64,000 nucleotides of DNA, from positions 7,371,245-7,435,244 of the forward strand of contig NC_051119.1 of NCBI RefSeq assembly GCF_014839805.1, in the 5' to 3' direction. Under the pieces are notes generated by a model that was not told where the DNA came from, searched no databases, and was given only the letters and a program-made list of their open reading frames with translations. The position numbers were made by a program, and so were the translations under genes. Positions 36,801 to 50,149 of this stretch are shown here, piece by piece. This DNA comes from Manduca sexta (taxonomy: Eukaryota; Arthropoda; Insecta; Lepidoptera; Sphingidae). The stretch's first letter is position 1, and every line of letters begins with the position of its first letter.

Positions 36801-38872
36801 GATTCTAGAATGAGACCAATACTTCAAAAAATTACAACTTTTGAGCTTTCTAATATTAAATTCTTTTGTATCTGGCATGGAATTGGTCACATAGCACATG
36901 ATAGTAAGCATAATGTAATTCAAACGTAATATTAAGGAAAGAAATATGTCGTAAAAACAAATTTTAGCATGCTTGCATAGAAATCTCTAAAATCCCAGTG
37001 TAGGATCAAACCACGTTTGTAAGAGGTTTTATCTTGAACGATACAAACGTAATCCCATTGCGCAAATTTCCCAGAGATGCGGATAATGATCGTAAGTCTC
37101 GAGCCGTCTCGTGCGAGGAGCCGTGCCCACAACACTAGCGTGGGACTGTCTGTGATAATGTCTATTAACTAAGTTTACCTACATTGTACAGCTTAGAAAT
37201 AGACGATTTCGTAAAAATCTCTGGTAATTTATAATAACATGAGAAATATTTTGTCCCATTGGACATTGTATAAAGAAGATGCGTCCTGGCAACTTATTGA
37301 TCAATACTCTACTTAAAATTACGTCTAGTTATTAGCAAGTAAAACAATATACATAACTATGTGCGCATAGGCATCGAGGTTTCTAATTAAATATTCAATT
37401 GCAATATCGATTCTCTTGATTTGTAGCTCAAGCTATAAAGGATGCGATGAGTAAATCACTGTGTTTACGTCGAAGATACGCTCGTAATCACTAGTTAGGA
37501 AAGGTAAGGCTCTTGTGTAATCACACGAACAGTTCACGATGTGTGTTGGTTAAATATTTAAATCATGTGTATTCGAATGAGTGTAAAGTTCAAATTAAAT
37601 TATAGGTTTATCATGTATCAGTGCCGCTCCTCACTGAGAATATAAAATAATAGGCAATATTTTATTCAAGTTTTGTTTGAAATCTCCAATGGACACGTAA
37701 ATTGTTCAGTAACTTGCCATAGCTTACTTCGAGAAAATAGATTTACAAAAAGTAATAGATGAAGTGCTGACAAGTAAAATTAAGTAAGCGCTGTTTGAAA
37801 TAGGACAAGCCACTCAAGCTGTCATTACCATGTCATAATTTGATCTTTAAGGAAACTTCACATTTCCCAAGTGCGTGACATTACCTACTAAACATGCCAA
37901 TCAGCGACAATTTATCATAAACGCCGACCTAGCACAATCGCAGGACAGTTAGTGGCGCCAGTACATGTTTTGACCTTTCCTAAGTTTCATCAAACCCTCT
38001 CACTTCGTTACCTTACTCTATTTTCGACTCTACATCTTTTAAGTAAGATTGTGTTTTGTTTACCAAATATTTTTATGAGGCATCTTTAAAACATTTCGAG
38101 ACGAAATATATTTAGAATATGACTTGCTGTATATACATTAAGGTTGAAAATCGATTACGAAATATAAAGTTACAGAAAATTAAGCATATCGGCTACTGTC
38201 TTGGACAATAGGTCAACATGTCATGAGTGAAATGTTACGTCAAATATAACAAATAGGTGTTTCGCATTTAGTTCCACTACGAGGATGTTTATTTTCAGTT
38301 GTATTTTCCTTATAGACGTAGCGTTAAGCATATTATATTTATTCGTTTCGGACACGAATGAGGCTGACACTAATGTGTACAAAATCTACAATTATTAGTT
38401 TCGGCTCTAAAAACTGAGAAGCAAAAGTTTTTCATAGTTATTAAACCCATGACACTAGAATTGGTTTACGAGGCCAGGACTACATGATATAGAGAGATAG
38501 ATATGTTTAATATTAGATGTTATATATCAACTAGTGGTCACCTGGTAGTCGGAATTCAACCGCAATAAATAAATATTTTTTTTCTATTCTATACTATGAT
38601 TTTGAATTCCTACTCTGTATTATGATTCTACATTGCTTCTCTATTTTATAAACTATAAACAATGTGTTTAAAATGGCTTAGAAAGATTTTTCCTCACGCA
38701 TTAATACACAGATCTAGGAAGAGGTCGATAGCTAATTGTTTTTGATATATTTTTGATGATTATTTCCTCAATTCCAGGACAATACACCCCTGGCAAGTAC
38801 GGCGACGCGAGCCACCAGCAGTTCGCCAGAGCGCAGGCCTCCGCCGGCTTCAGACAGCCATACAAATACTAA
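33816..38872 (+). CDS. RR-1 cuticular protein gene A, copy 2 (lacks exon 1)
   Basis: Exons 33816-34010, 36520-36718 and 38778-38872 match exons 2-4 of gene A with identical splice sites and phases. The substitutions I see in the coding parts are silent (GCT to GCC in the KAEEQ motif), so the encoded residues are the same. The MKL exon is not in this contig because the contig starts inside intron 1. Most likely the second allele of gene A, not a paralogue. Confidence 0.88.
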
Positions 38873-41800
38873 GTAACTAGCCCTAGCCCTAGCGTATCGT
38901 GTTGCCATAGAAATCTGGAAACAAATAATTAACGGAGCCACATCCCTAGCGTATCGCACTCACACATAGAACGCACGGTTCTGATTGGTCAATGCGTTGC
39001 ATGGATACGGTTCGAAACATGCTCTCCCATATTTCTATGGTTTTTATGTCATTCATATTTAATGTTACATAACTTGTCACTGATAAGTATTTTCATCAGT
39101 GTTTTATAAGCTTTTCTCTTTTAAACTTACATTATTTTGTGTAGGGATGAAAGTGGCAAAAGATATTAAAAAAGCTGATTGAAAATGTTTATAAATAAGA
39201 TTCTCTCGTATGTAATATTAAATAACGGATGCTCTCAGAACGGCTATAATTTGTATGTTAGTGTGAGTGTATTGGATGCTGTAATAGTCACAAGGATTGC
39301 CAATAAACGAAGAGATTTTATAGTATTTATTCTAAGAATAAACATATACTTTGTATACAAATAAACCTTTTTATTCTAAACCATATCGCCCTACACATAA
39401 AAAGTGAAACATAAATTAAATAATAATACACAAAACAAAACACAGGAATATTACGTTTACAATGTGATAAGCAAAACAGAAATTCAAGTAGCCTCTAATC
39501 GAAACTCTATCTCTGAGAGATTCTTTAAAATTAAGTCAGTTAACGTCATGATCTACTTAACTCTTTGAAATAACCGACAGAATTTGGAATGATAAGTAGA
39601 GTTTGGGTTGTTTGTAACTAGCTTTTGCTTAATGGAGTTTTTGTAATCCGATTGAGATACTAAACCGTTATATAATAGTATACATGTATGTATAAATAGT
39701 CTATAACAATATACAACATGACCAAGGAAATATTAAACTTGCCTTTGTGGCGCCACATTTGCTTTTAAAGTGATCGTTGTCACTACTAGAAATTTGTTCT
39801 ATTTTTCACCACTACATGGCGAGGAATATTATTTACTTAGTCAGATACGACGCTCCGAAATGCATGATAAAGTTGCTACATACTTTACTCTATCATTATT
39901 ACATATATAGACTCTACCGAATTGTGAATTCTAATGACTCCAAATATGACTCGTCATTTGTTTGTTCTTTATACCAAAAAATGTTGTTATCAAAGGCAAG
40001 GGGCATCTCAAAAATAACCTTCAGTTTTGTTCCCGTTATCTAAAAATACATTAAAGTATTATGAATGAATTGAGTGGTTAAGTTTGACTGTCAAATTCCC
40101 AGCAATTAAACGCACGCGACTCCCATCCTATGACTAATGTATTATGATGAGCAACCTTGCTCCATTTCTAAGATCATGTAAATGTACTACGTGGTGACCA
40201 CAACCGATCATTGCGATAAAGCTATAGACCTTAAAACTATAGGAACAAGGACTAATAACCAAGGTAGCATGAATACGTTTCGTAGAATCAGAGTTATCTA
40301 AACACAACAAAATGGGGATTGAAAGTTTGTACATGGAGTGGAACGATTTGCAAGGAGTTGTTTTACTCGAGCAAAATCGTTGTGACACCAGTATGCGTTT
40401 ATTGATTTCAATACACCCGTATGTAGCAAAAATCTAATTTATGCTCGCGGCTTCACTGTCATTTAAGTCCTTCCCAAAAATAAAATCCCACTGTACACCT
40501 CTTTAAATGATAAATGGAGTCTACGTTTGAATACAAGCTTTAGTTTTTCATTATCATCTTCAGCCGTTAGAAGTCCACTGCTTAACATAGTCCTCCTCTA
40601 AAATTTCCAGATGGGAAATGTCATTAAAAACCATTTAGCGGTCTGCTCATTTACTTCTAAAAAACAACCAAATTTCAGACTTTTTATTCATAACATGAGT
40701 AACATTTATATACGTAGACATACCCGGGAGGCGACCTAGCAATACAAATAAATTGAACCTTGGAATACGGTCGCATCATTAGCGAAATAACATCTGCACT
40801 GAATGCCACTAACAGTAACCGCTAAGTACGCGCGGGACCTTGATATGTGATGTAACCGCGCAGTCACTACACAACACAGCTTTTCTTTCTCTATCACTTA
40901 ACTTAATATTCAATTTAAGATATAGTTAATTATACCATTATTTTTATGTTCGTGTTAGGAACTAAGTTTGTTCATAGATATATGCATCGATATTCTTCGA
41001 AATTATATATAGCGCTATTACTTAAAGATAGAGGAGTTTTCAATAAGTAAAGTATTTTTTTATAATAAACAAAGTGAGAGACACTAATTCACCTACCACT
41101 TTCCTTAGATTAACAGAAATAAACCACTACAATAACGCCTAAACAAAAATCGTAATCTCTGCAGGCAACGGCTTAGCTATTCCTCTGGCATTAGATTTAA
41201 GAATCTCTGGGCGGCGGATGCTACTCACCACCAGGCGGACTGCTTGCTCGTTTGCCTACTAAGGCAATAAAAAAAAAGATGGATAGTCGCATACATTAAA
41301 CTTCAAAAGTAAAGCTCAGCAAGTTAGTTACGTGGCATTCTACTGTAGCTGATGATTTATATTATAAGAGTTTTGGTAAATAACTTTTTTAATATCTTCA
41401 TTTCATTCTGGTTTTGGTTTTTGTATATGATTATTCTTTCATCCATACTAATATAATGAAGAGGAAAATCGATAATTCATAGGTTTGCAGGAGCTAATCT
41501 TTAAAGCTGCTGAAGCGATTTTGACAATTCTACTTATTATACTCGGGCATTGCAACTCTTTCACGTAGTCGAAGCCACGAGCAAATGCTAGTTTTAAATA
41601 AAAAATGTATACCTGTGATCTTCATTTATTAAATAAAAATATAAATAAAGTAAATATGTAATCTATCCTTAATTCTGTTTTACAGTAAAACATACGATTA
41701 TGTGTTCATATAATCCAAACAAAACTCAACAAATTACTCATTTTCCTTAATAACGGCTGAATAGAAAAATGTATTTTAACAGCACTATCTATAAAAAATA

Positions 41801-41993
41801 CGCTTGTATATTAGAACAGCTAGTATACAAAACATTTTAATTTAACATTACAAAAATAATGTCTTCATAGTTACAAATATAAATATAATCTAATAAACTC
41901 TCCCAGATACACGTTTCCGCAAATCACACTGTAAAACCAAATATACACTGAATTGTTCTTCTATAAGTTTACTGTACAGCCCATTGGTAATCT

Positions 41994-43889
41994 TCAGTAG
42001 TGGTACCCGCTGCCTGTACCAGCGCCTGCCGAGGCACCGGGCCTACTCTGACCATTGTTTTCGGGGTGGTATTGACCTGCAATCAAAATGTTTTTGGAAT
42101 TCTAGAGACTTCCTGTCATTTTTAGCTTTTTATTAAGAGACGGGTGAGTAACTTATTTGAAAAATATACCACATCTGCAAAATATGTACAGTAGCAAATC
42201 GAAATTAGAATTATTAATAATTAGGGGTAGGAAAGAACTAGAAAAACTATTGAGTTTCACATAATGGGATTTAAGTTTTCAAGCTCTTATTCCTATGAGA
42301 TAAGGGTGTGAGTGTATATGTACATGTTTTTGTTAATTTAATATATAATATTTAAGTGTAAAATTATTTGTACTCTCCGATCAATAGATGTTTCTAGTTA
42401 CTAGCAACTATATTATGTGTTAGTGTGCGATCACAACTAATTAATTAATCGTTACACGCTCTGATTTATTTTCATGTGGGTTATTCATTATAATTTACCA
42501 ATATTAATAACATATACCATCATCAAATATGCCAGCAGCCTCATCTCTCTCGTTCTGCTGCAGCGCGATCAGAATGGCCTCGGGCGTGGGTGGTGCGACT
42601 GGCAGGTGCTCTCCCTGCGGCTTGAACCCGCCCTCTCCCGACGTGTAGATCAGCGTGTATGTCTGTCCATCGTCGCCTTTGTACGAGTACCCTCCTTGCG
42701 CCTGTTCTGGGCCTCCCGCCTCCTCAGCTCGGATACCGTTTGAGGTTTCGAAGCCGAAGTGATAATCTGAAAATAAGATATTTTTTACCATTTTGACCAT
42801 TGACTCTCTCTCGAGGATTTCTTGTTATAGTTATTATAAATCTACGCCGCTGGGACGAGAAATCCCCATGACCACAAATTTTTCTATAATCAGCTATTAT
42901 TTACTTATTTATTTAATTTTTATACATACATATACATGAATGTGTTTCGGGTTTAAATTGTAATACCAATGAGAATTTACAAATCCATTTACGACTTTGA
43001 TTTATGTCAGTGTTGTGTCAAGTTTATGTGTGTGATGTTTGGATTATCTATTCTTACTTCCGGAGTCACTGATTTCCTGCTCTTGTTTCACAACATTGGA
43101 ATTTTTCTCAGCGTCTTGCTGTGGTCTTCTGTTGCCGGTGTCCCCACCAATGCCCCCATGAGGCCCTGGATAGGGTCCCGGTCCTTGATCCTGTGGGATA
43201 TAGTTCCTTGATGGAAGCTCAGCTGCAGATGTGAGGGCGATTATGGTTACGTAGATTATCTGAAATATAATATTACAGTGATGAATATGTTTTATTTAGT
43301 GTCGCAGATACATCGGAATAAGTGATGTAATGGTGTGAATAGTCTGGGTAGTTAATTTTGACATGGGATAGTATTGAAATGCAATAACAAAGGATAGTAT
43401 TTGCGTTATCAATTCTTGAATACGAATATGCGTTATCACTTTGATTAATTTGTCTTTATTTTCTTTTTTTGCGTTTTTATGATAAAAGGCTGGTAAAGGA
43501 ACAAATGTTACCTGATGGGTAGTGAACATCTTTATATACCCGCCGTGGTAATCGGGTGGACAGTAAATCAAAAAGGCGGATCTGGTCTATTACATGGTTA
43601 ACTAGATTATCTTATAGTTCTTAATGATGTTTATCAAACAAGAAATTTAATTTATTATTTATGTAGATATCTGAAACCTACATAGAAAGAAAGTTCGTTT
43701 AACGTACATTCCAAATTAGTAATAAAGAAATTGGCTGCCTTTGACTTACTGCCTTCTCAATTACCATGCCAGATATATTCTCCCAATTCAAGGATATCAC
43801 AATACTATAGTAATAAAAGAAAACAATAGGGACTGAAATAATATAAGCTATTTTTTCATTTAGATTAGAAGAGCACATACCAAATTCAT
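41994..43889 (-). CDS. RR-1 cuticular protein gene B, copy 2
   Basis: Exons on the minus strand: 43889-43881 (MNL), 43259-43058, 42766-42518 and 42076-41994, 543 nt, 180 aa, same phases as copy 1. One residue differs in the linker (GPGP for GSGP); the other exon differences I checked are silent. A putative AATAAA about 20 nt past the stop in copy 1 (24274-24269) reads AGTAAA here, so a more distal poly(A) signal is probably used. Likely the second allele of gene B. Confidence 0.9.
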
Positions 43890-44360
43890 GGTTCCTTTAA
43901 GTGGTGGACTTAAAACAAAATTGAACACAAAACTGTGACAACACAACGAGTTCCTTCCACTTTTATACTAAAGCGAAACGTGTTAATGTTTTGATTCGGA
44001 TGATATCGTTTTTGGAAACCTTGAGCGTAATTACAGAATCTTGAACACTTTCTATTTGATCACAAATATCTGTAAGTTACCCAGTTGCATGGAATTCTTC
44101 CCCAGTACCCGCTTGCCTGTACTGATCACTAAGTCTAATTCTATTGTTGTGATTCTCTTTTTATATTTTATATAGACCTGTCGCTTTTTATATGCTTATG
44201 TATTGAAGGAATTAGATGCATCTAGTAATAGAGTTCTAGATTAAGTTTCTGAAACCAATTAGGTTCTGGATTTGGTTCCCAAGCCGAATCAACAAAAGTT
44301 TTATGTGATTTATTATTCTATGAGACCCACACTTATAGGTTGTTTCGGATATAAATTTAT

Positions 44361-44580
44361 ATACAGTACGGCGCTCTGAGGTCCTGAGTTCGAATCCCGG
44401 GTCGGGCAAAGTGGTATTTAGTTTTCCTGCTCAGTATCAGCCTGGAGTCTAGAATTTGTGCCTGATATGACGATAGATACGTCCACTGTCACATCATGGG
44501 ACAAAACACACTTGGTGAAAAGTGGGTGCCCTGGTTGCGCCTCCGTATACCCCTCCGTGGATTCATGCGTAAATGTGTGA
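44361..44580 (+). mobile_element. 5'-truncated tRNA-SINE (copy 2)
   Basis: Counterpart of 28571-28790, with the same 5' truncation and scattered substitutions. It is followed by an A-rich run at about 44748-44770 that is much longer than in copy 1. Confidence 0.8.
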
Positions 44581-46595
44581 CAAATTTATGATCGGTAAGC
44601 AATGACTACATAACTGCACTACTTTCCTCAGCCGGAGACATGACATATTCAAAGCAGTACATAGTACTACTGCTTGACGACAGAAACAAGTGAAGCGGTT
44701 ACACCTGCCCAGACGGACTCTTACACATAAAACACCTAGAAACTAGAAAAAAAAAAAAAAACAAAAAAAAATCTTATAAGATTTTCATACCAAGTACAAA
44801 ATACCCCATCTATGCCCTTAATTAAAGTCGTGACGGCAATTGTATCATCACCTGACACGCGGCGAGAATGAAAGTAGCCTGGTTATAGCGGCCTTGCGTG
44901 CGGAGGTCAAGTGCAACTACGAGAATGTACGCACACACGAGAACATCAACACGCGACACGTTGTAACTACACATATTATATCAGACGTGAGTGTGAGCGG
45001 GAGAAGCAACAGGGAAGTCTTGAATTTATTTCACACCATACATTTCGAGTTTACATGCAAATTAAGAATGTGACTATGTTATGTATATTATTATTTCATT
45101 ATCTTCTAGTATTTTTTAACAAATAATGTAGTAATTTTCGCATTAGTTTCGTGTGTAGACGAAGATTCAATTCCAGCAAGACATTTTATAGCACCAATAC
45201 ATATTAATCCCTGCGCAGTTTTAACATTTGTAACAAGTTTATAGCGATGAAATATTTATGTTAAATTATTAACTAGCACTGCGTCTCACGAGTTTGAATA
45301 TCCCTATCCGTTCCAGCCCCACCTTTAGGTGTCCTAGTCCTGTCATAAATGCTTAAGTGCCCTCCTGCATTACATAGGTACTCAGGTGCATGTTACATTT
45401 CTGTAAGTTTAAGCTATTATAAACTTATATCCGTTTAAATTGTATATTACCTCACAGTCGATTAGTGTTTAGAATTGTACTAAATAGATTTATGTTTTTA
45501 TCTATCTCAGAACCAGACAGCTTGATTTATCTGCGATCTAAGAATCAAATCAATCTTGTAATCACATCCATCACATATCAATAACGACCGCTGATAATTG
45601 TGATCGCAATTAAAACAACTTCGTTTATATTCGTTTATATATTTTGTGTTATGATTTTTACAATTTATTGGTTTTTGATGATAAATTCTTTATAATTTTA
45701 AACGTACATTAAGTTTAATACTCTGTTTTATAGCAATTATTTTGTGTTCATAAATTACTTTTTTATTTTTGTTTTATTCGAATAATATTAAATTTAAACG
45801 CGCCGTTTTATTGAAATAAATGTGGGTATATTACCAAATTTTAAGAATTTTATAGTATTTAATGTTATATACTTATTTTAAACTCTGTAGTTGAGAGGGA
45901 ATAAAGACGATAACGATACAGATTTCTACAATTACCACTCGCTTTGTCCATGAATGAAAATTGCCAAGGAAACCCAGTATCTTCATAAAAACTTTAAAGG
46001 TATATTGATGAAGTCTATGAATAAGCACAAAACCTGCGTAATCGACTTAATGATTAACTCTTATCAATGTAAAAGTAAGCCGTTCCAATTATGGTAAAAG
46101 ATAATTGATATTCTTTGAATTTACAAATACAGTTTATCCACAATATTATATTTTACCTTGATTTTATAAGTATTTCTTGTTAATTGTCTTGTAATTATTA
46201 ATTATTGTAATTATAGGAACTTATAATATTAAGAAGAGCTTTTATTTTTGGATGCAATTAAAAGCTCGCAGCTATAAAACGGTTTGACTATAATTAAAAA
46301 GATAACAAGGTTTACTCATTACAATCAGCTGTATTGTGTATAACACAATATTTCGTGACCTTTGTAATATATTTATTTATAATCTCACCCCTATACCCTT
46401 GGAGTTAAAGTTTATATTACTACTGGTTGTAGGCAGTGGCGGCGCCAACTATCACGCAACTTACTGGTCTAATAAAGTCAGTTTAAAATTGAAAAATACT
46501 GGCAGGATAGTTAAATAAGACACATAAATCATTCAAACATTAATGTAATATAATACATATGAACACAGAGTATCACTTATTAAGTACGTGTGTAC

Positions 46596-48376
46596 TTAGT
46601 AGTGGTAGCCGGTCTGCTCGTCAAAAGCCTGCTGGGGAGCGCTCTGGGACACCCTGGGGGCGAGGTATTGACGGCTGGCAGCTGACTGGGAGTGGGCGGA
46701 GGCGCCGAATTGGGGAGCCCCGTACAGGGAGCTGGGGGCAGACTGCGGGGCGGAGTAAAGGGAGCTGGGGGCGGCATGGGAGGCGGAGTACTGGGAGTGG
46801 GGAGCGGAGTACAGCTGGGCGGGCTGGGAACCGAAACCTGTTGACGAAACAATACGATTATATTATATTCGTATTACATAAAAAAATCTGATGAAATTGT
46901 AAAATGATTTGTGCTAAACATGATTCATTAAAATTAAGTGGCATCACAAATGCGTGGAAATGGATATAATTCAAGCACCACTGTACAAGTAATGTTCGAG
47001 CTGGAAAGTGTAAGACTTTACAGTTCAGTTTTATATGGAACATTTATATTAGTTCAGTATTATTTATGAGGCGCTTTCCATCACCGAGGGTTTGTTTATA
47101 CTCGTGACTTCCAGTTCAAAAAAACAACTCACCGTTAGAAGAGGCACCGAATCCAGAATGTCCGTTGGAGCCAGCGGCGGCGCGGTTGGGAGGCAGGTAT
47201 TGGTTGGAGGTGGCGCCAGAGAAACCATTGCTTCCTGATCCAGAACCGAATCCATTATGGCCTACAGAGCCGTGGGAGCCGAATCCGTTTCCATTGGAAC
47301 CAAAGCCATTGCCATGAGAGGAACCAAAGCCATTGCCATGAGAGGAACCAAATCCATTGCCATGAGCTGATCCGAAGCCGTTGCTGTGTCCAGAAGCACC
47401 GAAGCCGTTAGCTCCGTTGCTCTGCCCGGGGGGAAGGTAGGTGTTGCCCGGGGGCAGGTAGGAGCGCTCGAGGTGCTCCAGGCGGCCAGCGGCGGCGACG
47501 GCGATCAGGGCGGCTACTACGAACTGAGCAAGGAACATATTAATATTAGAGGTTGCCTTTGAAAAGCTTCTTCAGCACTAAGCAGTAATCGTGCAGTTAT
47601 TGAAAGATATGTATCTGCAATGTTATCTTGTATTAGCTTTAGATATAGATAATCAGCTTGCCTCGGCTTCGTAAAACCTTATCTCACTCACACCTCTGTG
47701 ACGTTTTGAGTCTGAATTAAATTCGCTTTTTAGAATTAGAGCTATAATATTAACTACCGAATACTATAACAAGGCAGGTGATGTGCAACATGTTGCAAGA
47801 TGTTGCATGACAGGGCCTGTAATGTTGATTGTATCTCACTAGTGCATCACGAGTTGTGTATCATTCGACAACATCGGGAGTTATTATGCAACGATGCTAA
47901 AGATGTTGCGCGTCAATGTATCTGGTCTATGAATGTTCCGTAAAACACAAGTTATTAAAATATTTTCTCAAATATATAATAATATTAATTTAATATTAAA
48001 ACTTATTAATTATTGTGGGTGCAATAGAAACAAATACTCAAAGTTCCTTAATAAGCCAAAAATCGATTAGGGCTCGTAATAAATTGCTTGCAAAATGATT
48101 ACTACATGATAAAAACTGACCAAATTTAAAAAACCATTTCCAAATATCGCACAACATATTAAAATTCAAAAGTTTCAAATTTAATTTTCGTAAAGTTATA
48201 ACACATTTTCCCATCGAGAAAATGCATAGTTCTATAACGAACAATGCTAAAGCCAGAAATTAAAACTATACATAAATTATTTTTTCAATTATTCTAATAA
48301 TAATTTAAATTATAAATTCTAAAATTCAAAATTTTATTATGCAAATTTTAAAATATATTTAAATTACCAGTTTCAT
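46596..48376 (-). CDS. Secreted Gly/Ser/Asn-rich YLPP-motif structural protein
   Basis: Probable cuticle (or chorion-like) structural protein of 213 aa without an RR domain. Minus-strand exons: 48376-48368 (ATGAAACTG, MKL), 47523-47133 and 46837-46596, total 642 nt. The signal peptide is MKLFVVAALIAVAAAG. I start at MKL rather than at an in-frame ATG at 47538 because CCTTGCTCAG just before TTCGTAG is a good acceptor and the resulting MKL-FVV structure matches gene A. Next come two YLPPG motifs, then at least seven short repeats of the form GNGFGSSH, another QYLPP, then an Ala/Ser/Tyr-rich tail with SSLYSAPQ and SSLYGAPQ repeats, QYLAPR and terminal TGYHY. YLPP motifs and Gly-rich repeats recall resilin-like and hypothetical cuticle proteins. 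The class is inferred from composition and its cuticle-gene neighbours. Confidence 0.82.
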
Positions 48377-48429
48377 TTTGTAAGAGGTTGGTTTTGCGGA
48401 TGCAACGAGCGAATCAGGAGCTGAAGCTG

Positions 48430-48466
48430 AACTGTGATGTGCTGAGACGAATTAACCTATTATATA
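48430..48466 (-). promoter_or_regulatory. Core promoter of the YLPP gene
   Basis: Minus-strand TATATAA (48466-48460) with TCACAGTT (48437-48430) 30 nt downstream, the same TATA-initiator pair and spacing as gene B. The predicted 5' UTR is about 60 nt. Confidence 0.7.
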
Positions 48467-50149
48467 CCCACTGACCTGATCTTAATCCTGAGGCTCACGC
48501 ATCGTGACGTCACCACGTACGGAGCCGGTAATTAAGCACGTTTTTTTGACCGTCATATGGAGCACGACTCAAGGATGCTTCAGTCGATATTGATTGGTGA
48601 TTTGTGGCTCCGCGGGTCGTGAGCCGCTGATGATAGTCGGCCTAATTATCTGCACATGAATTTGGCAATCGCTTTTGTTCCGCTACATATATAAATTGAA
48701 TTTTGAGTTGGGAGACCTTAATTTGCAACATCGTTAGCTGAAGCATTTGTAATTTTTATTGTTGGACCTTGTGATATTTCTGTTGCGTTTGATTGGGTGC
48801 GTGCTGAGCGTTACTCGTTAACTGATATTGTTCTAGGCGTGGTTGTTTCAGATCATTAAATTTGAAATATTTAGAAGAAGTACTGGGTCGTGAACTCTAT
48901 TATTTGTGGCTCTTGCTGAAAATAAATGACACCATTAAGACAAATTTTAAAAAAATCTCGATACATCACGCGAATACGTGAGTGTTTTCACTTGGTTTAC
49001 AGCAATTTTAAAACATCAGCTGACAATTTATTTCTGAATTTTAGAAAAAAAAAAAACTTGTTTTAACCTTGTTGCATTGAATTAATGCCTACCACTAGAT
49101 ATTTTATTGAAGTTACCTACCTCTTAACTTCGCATGAAATCATAAATACTAATATTTATTATAATAATGGAACTGTTGAAATTCCCGAGCGTCATTAACA
49201 ACTGGATTATCAGGATGACGAGCGCAGCATACACCATATAGCACTCTGTAACTTAAAGTTATACGAAATCAAATTAATTAAATGAAAAATTATCTCTACA
49301 CGTTCGTCTCGACACTATAAAAAGTAGCGTAAATCTAAATTCATTAAAATGTTCTCATGTACTTACCTCATCTCGTACGTTTAGATCTGTATCGCAGTAT
49401 CTTCGTGACATAATCGATGACCCACTTACCAATGCCTTAATATTCTAGACAACTCTCCAGGACGCCATAAAAAAACAATAAAATCGACAGTTTCTGTGAC
49501 ATTGACACTCGCTTTACGAAACTTTCCTATTGTTTGTTAGTTTTACTCATCTACGTCCGGAATAGTGGTAAAAGAAATGATTGTGCATAAAATATAATGT
49601 CCTATACATGCTTTGCTATGAGTTTTAGATGTTGGGTTTCAGGACATGAATCTTAGCTTCGTCTGAAGTTCATTACAAGTCGAGTCGTGATTATAGTTTT
49701 TGGAAATCGAATGCCTGAAATGCAGGTTAAATCACTAACTTCAGATCAATAGTTAGTCATACTTCACTTTTTTTACGTGACACTCAGTGGAGCCCATTAG
49801 AACGGACCAACAACAGGGTACAGCATGGTTTCCTGGTATTCAATCACATAGCAAACCAACTGTAGCACTCTAAAACAAAAAAATACTTCCTACTAAATCT
49901 ATCTAAAGTAATATTTAATGGATCGATTTACACGCGTAATAAAATATAACTTAACAAACAACATACAAATAAAAACGATCCAATTTCAACCAAATGTTTT
50001 ATTTATATCGTGAAGTATTTAAATTCATTGTATTTTGTCGTCGTTTTATAATTAACTAGGTGTTGCTCTCGGCTTCCCCCACGTGAAAAGCTTTTCCCGC
50101 TACAAAATTTCCAAAATATTGCTTCGTTGTAAAGCACCGCTGGTACTAC

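Larger units (their letters stand above)
31149..46509. repeat. 17-kb duplicated segment, copy 2 (contig start)
   Basis: Starts at the base corresponding to 13366 and stays collinear with copy 1 to GGCAGGATA (46501-46509), after which single-copy DNA continues into the YLPP gene. It lacks the 1.9-kb insertion, the ~70-bp AAT segment and the hairpin of copy 1. Sequence differences otherwise are scattered substitutions and short indels, as between alleles. Confidence 0.95.

Noticed and set aside
47524..47538. YLPP protein starting at MFLAQ (47538)
   Set aside because: CTTGCTCAG there is a splice acceptor; an MKL first exon with a donor lies at 48376-48368 under a TATA box.
47785..47812. Palindromic GCAACATGTTGC cluster in YLPP intron 1 as a regulatory site
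   Set aside because: Short and without any other supporting context; could be chance.
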